A stretch of 64,000 nt of DNA from Triplophysa rosa. Lineage: Eukaryota > Chordata > Actinopteri > Cypriniformes > Nemacheilidae. Both the position numbers and the translations under genes were made by a program. The stretch is from contig NC_079904.1 of NCBI RefSeq assembly GCF_024868665.1, positions 17,971,337 to 18,035,336 of the forward strand, written 5' to 3'. Below, one piece after another: positions 11,846 through 22,899 of this stretch. Position 1 is the stretch's first letter. Every line of letters starts with the position of its first letter. The notes under the pieces were generated by a model that was not told the origin of the DNA, did no database searches, and was given only the letters and a program-made list of their open reading frames with translations.

Positions 11846-12795
11846 ATGGAGGATATCGCCCGGCGCCTCGCCGAAGTAGTGGTCCGCCAACAGTGATTCT
11901 CGGAACAGCTGGCCCAACGCCAAGAGCAGACCGACCAAGTCGTGGGATTGCTGAGGGAAAGCGCGGCTGCCCGAGTGCCACTGCCAGATGCCCGATCTAC
12001 AGCCCAACAGCTGATGACCAAACTCACAGCCCAGGATGATATCGAAGCCTACCTCCACACTTTCGAGGTTATCGCTACCCGGGAAGCCTGGGACAAAGCA
12101 GAGTGGGTGAAGATCCTGGCCCCCTTCCTGACTGGTGAGGCCCAAAGGGCATATGTAGCACTACAGCCGCTGGCCAGTGAGGACTACGACGCCCTAAAAA
12201 GGGAAATCCTGGCCCGCCTCGGCATCTCCCCAATCAGCGTGGCTCAGCAATTTCATCAATGGTCGTACGAAGAGCAAGTGCCGGCGCGGGCCCAAGCAGC
12301 CAGACTGTCCCGGCTAGGACAATTATGGCTGCTAGCGGGAGAACCTTCGGCCTCTCAGGTGGCCGAACGGGTGGTGGTCGACTGGCTACTAAGAGCTCTT
12401 CCCCGGCGCTGCCGAATGACGGTAGGCATGAAAGGTCCTACCACCCTCCGCGAGGTCGTGGAGGCGGTGGAACTGGCAGAGGCCTCGGCAGCCCGAGATA
12501 CAGGAGAGAGAGCTTGGGCGCCGCCCCGGAGGGTAAATCCGGCTTGGCGACCACAGGAGGGCACTTTGAGGCCAGTACCCAGACCCGCAGCACCCACACC
12601 GCCGGACGAGCCGATGCCCACCGAGCCCTCATCCCACGGACCCCCCGCTTGGCTGGCGGGTTGTGCGGTGCACCAGGCTGTCCCGTCCGGAGCACCCCGA
12701 CGGACGGTCCGTGTGGAGGGACGGCCAGTAACCGCCACGTTGGACTCCGGGAGTTCCGTCACGCTGGTCCAGCCCGGGATTGTGCAGCCCCGTGC
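11846..12795 (+). pseudogene. gag region and protease start of Gmr1-like element (broken)
   Basis: The ATG at 11846 opens MEDIARRLAEVV and meets a TGA at 11894-11896 after 16 codons. The same frame then stays open, with a helical capsid-like stretch (YLHTFEVIATREAWDKAEW, then FLTGEAQRAYVAL) typical of gypsy Gag. The nucleocapsid region is proline-rich and no CCHC knuckle was seen. The protease active site LDSGSS (Asp at 12743-12745) lies in this frame. Gag would form the particle and the protease would mature it. The early stop means no intact Gag can be made from the natural start. Confidence 0.8.
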
Positions 12796-13080
12796 GGGGG
12801 GAGGTCCTCCATCCCGATCACCTGCGTCCACGGGGACACCCGGAACGTGCCGGCTCGCCAGGTAACGGTGGCCGCCGGCCCGGGGTCGTGGACGCTGGAG
12901 ATCGGGATCGTGGACAACCTACCAGTGCCGATGTTATTAGGGCGTGACTGGCCCGGGTTCGACCAGCTGCTGGCTAGCACCGTGCGACCCGCCAGCCGAG
13001 AACTACGAGGGCGGAAGGCACGGTCCCGGAAGGAACGGAGGCCCCGACCCGTCCTCCTCGCGACGGAGAGTGAGAAAGAG
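12796..13080 (+). pseudogene. Protease C-terminal half, in a shifted frame
   Basis: After the G run at 12796-12801 the coding signal moves to the -1 frame and continues to PVPMLLGRDWPGFDQLL, the conserved C-terminal block of retroviral-type aspartic proteases. The DSG active site is in the upstream frame, so the enzyme is split. A 1-base loss in the G run is the simple explanation. The heptamer G GGG GGA would in principle allow -1 slippage, but a shift inside the enzyme would be unusual. Confidence 0.75.
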
Positions 13081-14375
13081 GGTGAGTCACGAGACACTAA
13101 CCTGTTTGCCACCTTGTTTCAACAGATAACTAGTGGCGGATCATTCGGACGGGAGCAGCGGGATGATCCCCGACTGTGGAATTGCTGGACCCAGGTTAGG
13201 GTCATCGACGGGGAGGACCGTCAACCCACCCCACATCCCCTGCCCCACTTCGTGATCAAACGCGGGCTGTTGTACTGTGCTGCCACGAGGCAGGGGGAGG
13301 AGAAGCTTCTGCTGGTGGTCCCCGCGACCAAGACCGCGACGATCATGGAGCTGGCCCATACCCACCCTATGGCGGGGCACTTGGCCGCAGCAAACACCAT
13401 CCAACGTATTCGCTACCGGTTCCACTGGCCAGGCCTCGAGGGAGAGGTGAAACGGTTCTGCCAAGGCTGCCCTACCTGCCAGCTGACGTCACCCCAACGT
13501 CCTCCCCCCAGCCCCCTCATCCCTCTACTGGTAATCGAAGTGCCCTTCGAACGCATCGGGATGGACCTGGTGGGGCCGCTACCGAAGTCTGCCCGGGGCC
13601 ATGAATACATCTTGGTGATCCTGGACTATGCTACACGGTATCCGGAAGCCCTGCCCCTGCGGAAGGCCACGTCCAAAGCCATCGCCAAAGAACTCTTCCT
13701 GATGTTTAGCCGCGTAGGCATACCTAGGGAGGTGCTGACTGACCAGGGTACCCCGTTCATGTCTCGGCTGATGGCGGACCTCTGCCACCTACTTCAGGTG
13801 AAACAGCTGCGGACATCCGTCTACCACCCCCAAACCGATGGACTGGTTGAGAGGTTCAATCAGACCCTGAAGAGGATGCTCCGTCGAGTGGTGGCAAAGG
13901 ACGGGTGCGACTGGGACCTTCTACTGCCCTACGTGCTCTTCGGTGTTCGAGAAGTGCCCCAGGCGTCTACCGGCTTCACCCCGTTTGAGCTCCTCTTCGG
14001 CCGGCAGCCTCGCGGTCTGCTGGATGTGGCCCAGGACGCCTGGGAACAACAACCAGCCCCATACCGCAGCCTGATCAAGCACGTCCAACAGATGCGAGGT
14101 CGCATAGATCGGGTGATGCCGATAGTGAAGGAACACCTCGTCGAGGCCCAGCGCGCCCAAAAACGGTGGTATGACCGGCCCGCCCAACCGAGGGAATTCC
14201 AGCCCGGAGATCGAGTGTTGGTCCTGACCCCCACAGCCACCTCTAAATTCCTGGCCTCCTGGAAAGGACCCTACACTGTTGTGGAGAAGGTGGGGCCGGT
14301 CAACTACCGGGTCCATCAGCCGGGACAGAGACGGGAGGAGCAGCTGTACCACGTCAACTTGTTAAAGAAATGGGT
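13081..14375 (+). pseudogene. Integrase domain of Gmr1-like element
   Basis: The region is open in one frame. It has an HHCC zinc-binding N-terminus (HTHPMAGHLAAANTIQ to FCQGCPTCQ, about 13357-13480). The core triad follows: Asp in MDLVG (13564), Asp in TDQGTPF (13741) and Glu in LVERFNQ (13849). The C-terminus has a GPYTVVEKVGPVNYRV module (about 14270), the GPY/F type of Ty3/gypsy integrases, and no chromodomain. It would insert the cDNA into host DNA. Its position upstream of RT is the defining oddity. The domain looks complete, but it is expressed only as part of a broken polyprotein. Confidence 0.9.
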
Positions 14376-15231
14376 CGCCACCCCAGCCCAGATGGCCGCG
14401 TTCGCCCTGGATAACCCGCCAGTGGTCCAGATGGGAGAACAGCTGTCCCCTCTCCAGAAAAAAGATCTCCACACCCTGGTCAGTCAGTTCCAGGACGTCT
14501 TTTCCCCAAAGTCCGGGCAGACTCGGGTGATTCAACATGAGGTCCGAACACGACCTGGAGTCGTGGTGAGACAGCGGCCCTACAGGGTGCCAGAGGCTCG
14601 TCGGCTGGCTATAGAAGAGGAGATCACCAGGATGCAAGAGTTGGGGGTAATAGAGCCCTCCCGCAGCCCCTGTTCCAGTCCCATTGTAATGGTCCCGAAA
14701 CCAGACGGCACTCTCCGCTTTTTTAATGACTTTCGGCGACTCAATGAGGTGTCCAGCTTCGACAGTTACCCAATGCCCAGGGTGGATGAGCTCCTGGACC
14801 GGCTCCGGAAAGCCCGCTTCATCTCCACGCTCGATCTAACAAAGGGATATTGGCAGGTGCCCCTTTCTCCAAGTTCCCGGGAGAAAACTGCATTTAGCAC
14901 CCCTTCTGGACACTGGCAGTACACCATGCTGCCATTCGGATTGCATGGGGCACCTGCCACGTTTCAATGGATGATGGACGTCTTGCTGTGGCCCCATCAA
15001 GCCTATGCAGCCGCATATATAGATGATCTAGTCATCCACTCGGGGTCCTGGGACGCCCATCTGGACAGACTGCGGAGAGTGCTGTTGGACCTCCGGATGG
15101 CAGGCTTGATGGCCAACCCCAAAAAGTGCCACCTCGGACTGGCCGAAGCCCAGTACCTGGGGTATCGGGTGGGGGGAGGCCTTATCCAACCCCAGACGAA
15201 AAAGGTGGAGGCCGTCCGGGACGCTCCCTGA
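14376..15231 (+). pseudogene. Reverse transcriptase of Gmr1-like element
   Basis: Continuous with the integrase, this block has the Ty3/gypsy RT motifs in order: RQRPYRVPEARRLAIEEEI, SPIVMVPKPDGTLRFFNDFR, STLDLTKGYWQVPL, TMLPFGLHGAPATFQ and the catalytic YIDD (about 15016-15027). It would copy element RNA into DNA in the particle. A TGA at 15229-15231 ends the frame just after the connection region. The truncated second copy at 22900 has CGA at this position, so the stop is private to this copy. Confidence 0.9.
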
Positions 15232-15702
15232 CCCAACAACAAATCCCAGGTACGCGCCTTCCTGGGGCTAGCGGGGTACTATCGGTGTTTTATCCCCAAC
15301 TTTTCGTCCATAGCCAGCCCCCTGACCGACCTGACCAGGAAGGGGCAGCCGGAGGAGGTGAAGTGGACCCCGGAAACGGAGCGATCATTCCAGGCCCTGA
15401 AGAAGACACTGTCGTCCGCACCTGTACTGCATGCGCCCGATTTCGGCTGCCCCTTCATCCTCCAGACCGACGCCTCGGACACCGGCCTGGGAGCGGTGCT
15501 ATCGCAGACACCCAACGGAGTGGAGCATCCGGTGGTGTACATTAGCCAGAAACTCACACCCGCGGAAAGCCGGTACGCCACCGTGGAGAGGGAGGCCCTG
15601 GCTATAAAGTGGGCAGTCCTGGAGCTGCGATATTATCTTCTGGGACGGAGCTTCTCGTTAGTGACCGACCATGCCCCACTCCAGTGGATGGCAAAAGCCT
15701 AA
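15232..15702 (+). pseudogene. RNase H domain, C-terminally truncated
   Basis: In the same frame after the TGA, RNase H motifs follow: TDASDTGLGAVLSQ, EREALAIKWAVLELRYYLLG and VTDHAPLQW. The frame stops four codons after HAPLQW, only 24 bp before the polypurine tract. RNase H of this family normally continues about 50 residues to a DALSR-type block carrying the fourth acidic residue, which is absent. The identical truncation in the other copy (22900-23743) shows it predates both. Without a complete RNase H this lineage would need help from another element. Confidence 0.85.
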
Positions 15703-15726
15703 CCCTAACAGGAATAGGTCGACGCT

Positions 15727-15738
15727 TTGGGGGGGGAG
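15727..15738 (+). promoter_or_regulatory. Polypurine tract
   Basis: TTTGGGGGGGGAG abuts the TG of the 3' LTR, the usual plus-strand primer position. Confidence 0.85.
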
Positions 15739-16178
15739 TGTGACGAGGCACCCCTTGCACAATCAGTGTCGCCATGGAGACGGAGGAAATCAGAGCGGCA
15801 CACCTGCCGCCCATCAGCGCCTCATGCCAAACGGCTATAAAAGCCGCTGGCAATCGCAGGATGGTGAGCAACGTCTCCAGAGCACAGAGATTACACTCAA
15901 GCTTTGTTCTTGTGATTCTTCTTTTTTCAGACTCGGATGATTGAGCGAACGACCGGAAGGAACGCCCACCCCGCCCCGCTACTCGCAGCAACTGGACAGG
16001 CCGGCACAACGACTTATACCCTCCTCGGCTCTGGAGAGTAAGGGATCCGATTATAGTATTGACCAGGCTCCACAACCCCTGTATTTCCTTCGTCTCCTCC
16101 GGGAGGCTATCAATAAACTTACCCTCCGGGGTCATACTCTTTACCTACTGTGTATGTGTCGTTGCTCTGCCTGTCACA
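15739..16178 (+). repeat. 3' LTR of Gmr1-like element
   Basis: It has the same TGTGACGAGG...GTCACA ends as the 5' LTR and retains the 72-bp segment (16035-16106) that the 5' LTR lacks. CTATAAAAG is present at 15835 and AATAAA at 16112. TCGG follows at 16179-16182. Confidence 0.9.
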
Positions 16179-16182
16179 TCGG

Positions 16183-16640
16183 TTAATGTCGATTCCAGAA
16201 CACGTTTGAAGGGTAAGTTTAATCAACCCCCCTCAAGTTACCCAGAGTTAACGCGTGCTCAATGGAACAACATGAAGATATTGCCAATGGATCACAGATT
16301 TCACAAGCCACCATGGAAACATTAAGAAGCTTAAAGTTTTTGACTGAAACATTATAAATCAGGGTTTTTTGCTCAAAAGACTATCTGCATCTGCATCTCT
16401 GTATAAAGTACTAAATTAAAAAACATAAATATTGTGTAATTGATTTTACGTTTATAAAACTATAAACGCTATAAAATATAAAGATAGTTCAGATATGTGT
16501 AGGCTACTAAGTATTTTTATACTAAGATATTTAAAATATATATTCATTATGGCTATCTCTGTTAGATTTATTGAAATGTTTGTCAAATTTATTTTACCAT
16601 GTGTATGGTTTTCTACCAGTGTATTTTAAATGTATTTAAT
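16183..16640 (-). mobile_element. TIR DNA element, copy B, second part
   Basis: This segment aligns as a reverse complement with 18060-18535 of copy C (for example AATGGATCACAGATTTCAC against GTGAAATCTGTGATCCATT). With copy C it forms a long imperfect inverted repeat. It is the continuation of 11238-11306 across the retrotransposon. Confidence 0.75.
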
Positions 16641-16682
16641 TACTAAACATGATAATTCATTTGCATTAGAGAATGAAGGTCA

Positions 16683-18610
16683 GGGGTTTATTCCAGAAAG
16701 CTGGTTATGTGACATAACCGGGTAAGTTTAAGGGTTAGTTAGTGGATAACCCCAACTTTCGGTTCCAAAAACGGAGATAACTTTCAGGGTTTGTAAGTAA
16801 CCATAGCAACTTACTCTCTGAAGATAACCTGCTCCGGAGCAGGTTATGTTCCAGGGTTAGTTCATTTGAAGGAGATGTTACTTAGCTTTAGGGGTTGTCT
16901 GCGCATGTGTGCGTTTTTGATGAGTGTCAAGTGGGCGTGAAAGCACAGATTACGTATAATATATTATCATTTTACAGCAATATTACAATTACAGTTCCAG
17001 TCTCACCAATCGCAATTTAGCATTCACGACTAATGTTTTATTAACTTTATTATTTAACCTTTTAAAATGAAATAATCTTTAAATAAAATAAAGTAGGCTG
17101 TTATTGTTAAACTTTATGTAGGCTATTTATATTAAATATTGTATATACTTTGAATTAGGTTTATTAAAACATCTCCAAATATCACTGGATAAATATACAC
17201 ATCTTACAATTCCAACAGTTAAAGGATGTTAATAGTGAAGTATTTTAACTCCCGAGGATTGCATATCACTACTCTTGTTCACTTATTAGGCAATATTTGA
17301 ATTGGGTCAAAGATAGTTGTGGCCTAATGGTCAGAGAGACAGATTTAAAACTTAAAAGGTTGCAAGTTCGATTCCCAGGCTGGCAGGTTTCCAAGGCTTT
17401 ATTAGGTGACCCCCAATGGGATTACCGTGGCATATTGTTCACATATTAAATTCTTATTATAATTTTAAATCCATTTACATTAAAAAATACATAAAAAACT
17501 TAGACTTAAGGTTTTTCATACTGACTGTATTCCATAAAAATGTCTTTCTGATCCTGAGCCTCCTCCTACAGTTTAGCACTGAAAGGCCTTTCTCCAAATT
17601 ACAATTAGCCTTTCAGGATAGGCTGTTTCCACCTCTTTTAACATTTGGAAAGCCATGGCCTTTTGGCAAACAAAGTCAAAAGAAACAAACAAAAAAACTA
17701 AATGTATGTGTATTTGAAAGGGATATATAAAGGCTACTTGATTATTATGTATATATGACTGGGCCTAACCTTTTAAACCTCTACCTCATGTCACAGCAGA
17801 CCTTCATCCTCTGCTGTAAATTAATTATCATACATAGTGTAGAGTACTTAAAAGCATTGCACAAAATTATGACCAATGTAGTAGTTTCTAGTATTAAAAG
17901 AGTCTCTATTAATATGACTACATCAGCAACTGTTGCAAATAAAGCTGATACAATGCAAAGTCAGTTGTCACCAAATCACCAAATAAAGATCGATTTTTTA
18001 AGGAACATACAGAGAAGGAACAAAAAAGAGGGTTAATACTGCCTTCAAAATTACCAATGTGATACACAACACAATTTTGGTAAAATACCATGGTAAACAC
18101 GTTAAAATTACAGTTACAAACATCTCAACAAATCTACAGTTTATGTAACAAAGATAGCCATGATGAGTATATATTTAAATATTATAGTATAAAAATAGTG
18201 CATATATTTAAAATATTTATATCTTTAATTAAATAATTAATTTATAGCGTTTATAGTTTTATAAACACATAACCTTCTAAATAATTTAATTTTATGATTT
18301 TTATCCCGCACTTTATACACTGATGCAGATTTAAGTCTGTGAAAAAAACTCTGATTTATAACGTTGTTTTACAGTCAAAAACTTTAAGCTTCCCGGCCGT
18401 TTCCATGGTGACTCGTGAAATCTGTGATCCATTGACAATGTCTTCATGTTGTTTCTGTGAGCGCGCGTTAACTCTAGGTATCTTTCGAGAGGTTAAACTA
18501 ACTCTTCTCAGGTGATTTGGAACCAACATACCCTGAGTAAGCAAGGTTTGGGTTAACAACCAGAGTTCAGTTAGTGAGGTAAGTTAACCCTGCTTTCTGG
18601 AATACACCCC
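16683..18610 (+). mobile_element. TIR DNA element, copy C (most complete)
   Basis: The left end GGGGTTTATTCCAGAAAG and the reverse complement of the right end, GGGGTGTATTCCAGAAAG, match at 17 of 18 positions. Subterminal regions match copies A, B and D. The interior (about 1.9 kb) is AT-rich. Its open frames (17416-17730, 17755-18036) show no transposase motif, so it is non-autonomous or decayed. No convincing target duplication was seen. Superfamily is left open. Confidence 0.7.
17312..17385 (+). repeat. tRNA-like segment (SINE head)
   Basis: TGGCCTAATGGTCAGAG and GGTTGCAAGTTCGATTCCC are spaced like the A and B boxes of a tRNA-derived SINE. I associate this head with the DANA/HE1 type of cyprinid SINE. 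The body and tail are not present, so it is a fragment, or the tRNA-like part is native to copy C. Confidence 0.5.
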
Positions 18611-19162
18611 AGAAGTTTTTAGGGAAAATAGTAAATACTACATTGGTAAATAATGCTAGAATTATTCTGTTGGACGTACTCTACTGTTCAAAAGTCATTT
18701 CTATTCACCAAGCCTGCATTGATTTGATCCAAAATACAGTAAAAGAAGCCCGTTCTTTTATTTAAGCCTGTTTTTAATAAATATTATATAATTATGCATA
18801 TTATGATCAAATATATTGTGTATTTTGTATAAATTGTATATTGCGAGACTAACCCCCACCCAAAAAAAATCTTATGGTGGGGACCCCCAATAAGACTTGA
18901 CTCAATTCGAGCACTGCAGCCATCCATCATCTAACCATCCTTCTATTATGCCGTTTTATTTTTTCCATGAAACACAAGAGAATTTAAAGTCTATTTAGCA
19001 GTTCTGTATTTAATAACAGTTAATAAAACGGCCAGATTTACTGACAGCATGCGCTGCTTTTGGCGTCAATTTACTCATATTTATTTTGGGCCATTATTTA
19101 ACGCAGAAAGACGCACGTGTAACCGGTCCATCTAACAGTAGCGGCTCCTGGCTATACATTTA
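18611..19162. repeat. Interspersed-repeat fragment and flanks
   Basis: The block near 18662-18750 (CTGTTCAAAAGTCATTTC through AAGCCTGCATTGATTTGATC) resembles a very common cyprinid repeat fragment. No gene was seen in the rest. Confidence 0.4.
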
Positions 19163-19192
19163 GTACATATATTATATATATATATATATATA
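19163..19192. repeat. (TA)n microsatellite
   Basis: A short TA run directly adjoining the Tc1-type element, which targets TA. Confidence 0.85.
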
Positions 19193-19803
19193 CAGGTGCT
19201 GGTCATATAATTAGAATATCATCAAAAAGTTGATTTATTTCACTAATTCCATTCAAAAAGTGAAACTTGTATATTATATTCATTCATTACACACAGACTG
19301 ATATATTTCAAATGTTTATTTCTTTTAATTTGATGATTATAACTGACAACTAATGAAAATCCCAAATTCAGTATCTCAGAAAATTAGAATATTACTTAAG
19401 ACCAATACAAAGAAAGGATTTTTAGAAATCTTGGCCAACTGAAAAGTATGAACATGAAAAGTATGAGCATGTACAGCACTCAATACTTAGTTGGGGCTCC
19501 TTTTGCCTGAATTACTGCAGCAATGCGGCGTGGCATGGAGTCGATCAGTCTGTGGCACTGCTCAGGTGTTATGAGAGCCCAGGTTGCTCTGATAGTGGCC
19601 TTCAGCTCTTCTGCATTGTTGGGTCTGGCATATCGCATCTTCCTCTTCACAATACCCCATAGATTTTCTATGGGGTTAAGGTCAGGCGAGTTTGCTGGCC
19701 AATTAAGAACAGGGATACCATGGTCCTTAAACCAGGTACTGGTAGCTTTGGCACTGTGTGCAAGGTGCCAAGTCCTGTTGGGAAATGAAATCTGCATCTC
19801 CAG
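19193..19803 (-). mobile_element. Tc1/mariner-type element, 5' truncated
   Basis: The plus-strand left end begins ACAGGTGCTGGTCATATAA after a TA run, which reads as the terminal inverted repeat of a Tc1-type element lying on the minus strand. The transposase tail follows at 19480-19797. Sequence homology stops near 19803, so the N-terminal half and the opposite inverted repeat are missing. Confidence 0.8.
19480..19797 (-). pseudogene. Tc1-type transposase, C-terminal fragment
   Basis: The 105-codon frame reads TWFKDHGIPVLNWPANSPDL then NPIENLWGIVKRKM and ends PRRIAAVIQAKGAPTKY. NSPDLNPIENLW is the signature around the third acidic residue (Glu) of the DDE triad in Tc1 transposases, which cut and rejoin DNA at the inverted repeats. 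The preserved part has no stop. The DNA-binding HTH domains and the first catalytic Asp are missing upstream, so the copy is inactive. Confidence 0.88.
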
Positions 19804-20038
19804 TATTGGAAAGACAATGATTTCACAGTATTTTGGGTGCTGGGTTATGTCGCTACATACCAGACAACAATAATATTGGCAGAGAGAAAATATTCACTGT
19901 AAAAAAACATGACAGGATCAGAAGAGCGAAACAAAAAAGAAGGAATATATGGAGATGGATGACATGCATGGCAGCATGCGGTAAGGAACATTCTTCGGTT
20001 TACATACAACTACACCTACAACGACAAGACTTTCACGT

Positions 20039-20135
20039 AGGGCTGTCAACGGTAACACGTTAACGCATGCAATTAATTATTTCAAATTAACGCATGAAAA
20101 ATATTTAACGCAATTAACGCAGCATCCGTTTGTTT
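20039..20135. repeat. Possible end of a hAT-type element
   Basis: TAGGGCTGTCAACGG followed by a run of ATTAACGC-like motifs resembles the subterminal region of a widespread fish hAT family. No opposite end was found, so this is tentative. Confidence 0.35.
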
Positions 20136-22898
20136 TGACATCCTTTGTCTAGCGTTACATTATGTAATCACGCTCTTATTCGTGACAGGCTTTTAAACCA
20201 CTTAAGCGCGATTTGAAACAGTTGCTTTGACATGTTCAATGAAGATAGAAAGCTTCTAAACTGTGGGACGCGGCAAAACGCAACGCGAGGTCCAGTCTGG
20301 TGTGTACAGTAACGGGCTAAAGGCTGCCTCGGTGAATCTCTTGTCAGACAGCGCATCCGTGTTAAGCTCTCTTTCGTGAGTTTATGTTTAGAAAGAGGGA
20401 AGCGCCTTCACGTCATTTCCGGGAGATAAGTCAGTAAATTCTAGTAAAATCACAGAGTTCACTTATCCAGTGCGAATGCGCAACATGATCACAGACAATC
20501 TCTGCAATTATTACAAATGACCAGAGGTCCCCAGATAATTCTAATCCCGTGCGAATAGGGCTTGGTTTGACATTCAAATGAAAAGAACACTTTTGGCGGA
20601 GGTCTAGTGTCTTTGTGTAATTCAGCCTGGAGGTGGCTCTCCGATGTTGATTGGCAGGCTCTACTAATTAAATTAAAACGGTAACAAACAATTTACTGTA
20701 AGTTACTAACTCCCTGGAAGACTGGGTTAATAAAACAATTAAAAAACGAATCAATTATAGGTATTTAGCCTATTAATTTACTATCTTTTAAGTTAAGTTT
20801 AGGCTTAAATTTAACGATATACTCTGACTAATTTGATAGGAATGTATTTAATAAGAATATAACAAAAAATTGTTACTTCATGTTAGCAAATTTTCGATTA
20901 CTATACATATAATATATATATTTGTGCTATACAGTACTGGGCAAAAGGCTCAATGGGGTAAAAGGCTCCTTTGATTTTATTTTCCTGTAAACCTCTACTT
21001 GGTACAAAAAAATGCTGTAGCACTTTCCAAAGCATGCACTTTTCCCACTGCATGTGGATATTCAGCTGATCTTTGACACGATCATGGGCAGCAGCACAAA
21101 ATTGATTTGGTGCTAATTTGATCTAATATTGGATGTTTTTCAAAATGTTACATATTTACGCAGTACATGAGAATCGCTAAAATTACTCACTATATTTTGA
21201 GATAAAGGTCTTGTTAATGATTTTCAGTTTTATTCAAGTTAATTTAAGCAAAACGTTTTCAATTACATAATATATAAAAGTATGGTATTTGGGGGAAAAA
21301 GAATCCCTGTTGTTGGGGCTAAAGGCATACTAAATTAACATGATATTAAACAGCTGGTTGACGTTTCCATTAGTCCATTAGTTGACATGATATGGTTAGA
21401 ATTAGATGGTAAAAATCATATATTAAGTTGGGTGTCCACTTAGAGATAATCACCATATTTTTTATGAAATGATTATATTTAAAATATTATATTAATCATA
21501 TATCATTGTTGGTTCTGTAAATCTATATTAAATTATTATGAGATCTCCAATGCTTTCAAAATCTTTAAATTTTTGAATTAATTGTGTTTCTGTTTCTTTT
21601 ATATTGTGATATTAACATATTTTAATGACAGTATATTTATTGAACAAAAATGAATTATTTATCGAATAATTTTTTTTTACAAACTTTGCTAAAGTGATTG
21701 TTTTGAAAAAGTATTTACTTAAACATTATTAAAAACATATTATTTTTTCTAAAGTATTTGGTATCAATACTGTGTGCCTCACCCCTCGCCACCTCATACA
21801 TTTATACGATTTATAAGAAACAAAATTAACCACTTTTTATTTATTTTCACACAAAATCTGTTGTTCCATAAATGTTAATACAAACATATATTTTGCAAAG
21901 CATATATATTTTGTAGGGAAAAGCACATCGTTCTAAACCTGTTACCTGGCGCAGCCCTTTTTTAGCCAACACATGAAAATGCTCTTTTGGAACTAAAATG
22001 GTTGTAACTCATGAATGCTTTGGAGTAGAGACCTACGGTTGGTCTCATTTGAAAGAAGACACTTGGAAGATTATTCCTGAATTTAAAAAATATATATTTT
22101 TTAATTTTTGTATAAGTTATTGTAGTTTATGTTTATTGCTATAACAAACTATAAAATATTATGTTTAGATTTTATTTAAAAAAACAAAAAATCTATGTGT
22201 TTCAGCCTAAAAACATCATAAGGTCAAAGTCCCAAGTACCACCAGTTTTTTTATGAAGTTTGAGCTTGATAAGACCAAATGATGTGTCTTTTGTGGGTGT
22301 TTTAGCTGCAGTACCACAATAATCCAATAGGGGCAACCTTTGCTTTTGCTGATGCGCATAGCCGGGATGATTAATGTTTCGAACTGCCTCCCTAACTTTG
22401 TTAATAAAACATCATTTCTGGGACGTGACGAGCACGTCCTAACGACCAAACAGTCACGTTGTTAATTTTTTTAAACAATTATAATCCCTCACATGGAAGA
22501 TTAAATTAATTTGTGATTTAATCTGTGCGTTAAAGATGAAATTCTATGCATAGTTGGAGTAATTCTCTATTCAAATATGTATAAAGCACAGTATAACGAT
22601 TATAAAACAACACAGCACTGTAAATCACAATCAGATATTTTGTAAATAAATAATCAAAGACTTCAAGACAATATAGAGGATTTAAAGCAGATATTTATTG
22701 ACAGAGATGAATAAACATGTTTACGCTTAACATTATATTCTTGTCTTATCACACAAGTTTAGAAGGTTGTCCGTTTTTAGAAACAACAATCAAAAGCTCC
22801 TTTAGTCACACAAACATCAGGGTCCGTTCATTTAAACGCACCAAATCGATCGAAAATCACTAAAATATGTGTTTACTCTCACATCTGTAAAGTATAAA
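20136..22898. other. Unassigned AT-rich DNA
   Basis: This holds no recognised coding frame. Parts (20940-21330 and 21955-22200) have the look of old repeats but no borders could be fixed. Confidence 0.35.
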
Positions 22899-22899
22899 N
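22899..22899. other. Single undetermined base (N), possible assembly join
   Basis: It is the only N in the window and falls exactly where AT-rich unique DNA switches to GC-rich Gmr1-like sequence. Confidence 0.8.

Larger units (their letters stand above)
11307..16178 (+). mobile_element. Gmr1-like LTR retrotransposon (integrase before RT)
   Basis: Two LTRs bound an internal region with PBS, gag, protease, integrase, reverse transcriptase, RNase H and polypurine tract in that order. Ty3/gypsy elements normally have integrase last. The Gmr1 group, first described in cod, is known for the inverted order, so this fits that clade. The copy is defective: there is a premature stop in gag, a frameshift in protease, a stop between RT and RNase H, and RNase H is cut short before the polypurine tract. 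The LTRs differ at roughly 15 positions plus one 72-bp indel, implying a moderately old insertion. It sits inside copy B of a TIR DNA element. Confidence 0.9.

Noticed and set aside
12355..12831. Antisense ORFs in the Gmr1-like element
   Set aside because: GC-rich coding DNA leaves the opposite strand open by chance; no domain is present and the sense strand explains the region.
11942..12865. Independent gag start at the internal ATG 11942
   Set aside because: The true frame begins at ATG 11846 and is only interrupted by TGA at 11894; the internal ATG is a consequence of that stop.
20039..22560. Complete hAT element starting TAGGGCTGTCAA
   Set aside because: No matching right end or 8-bp duplication was found, so only the left fragment is listed.
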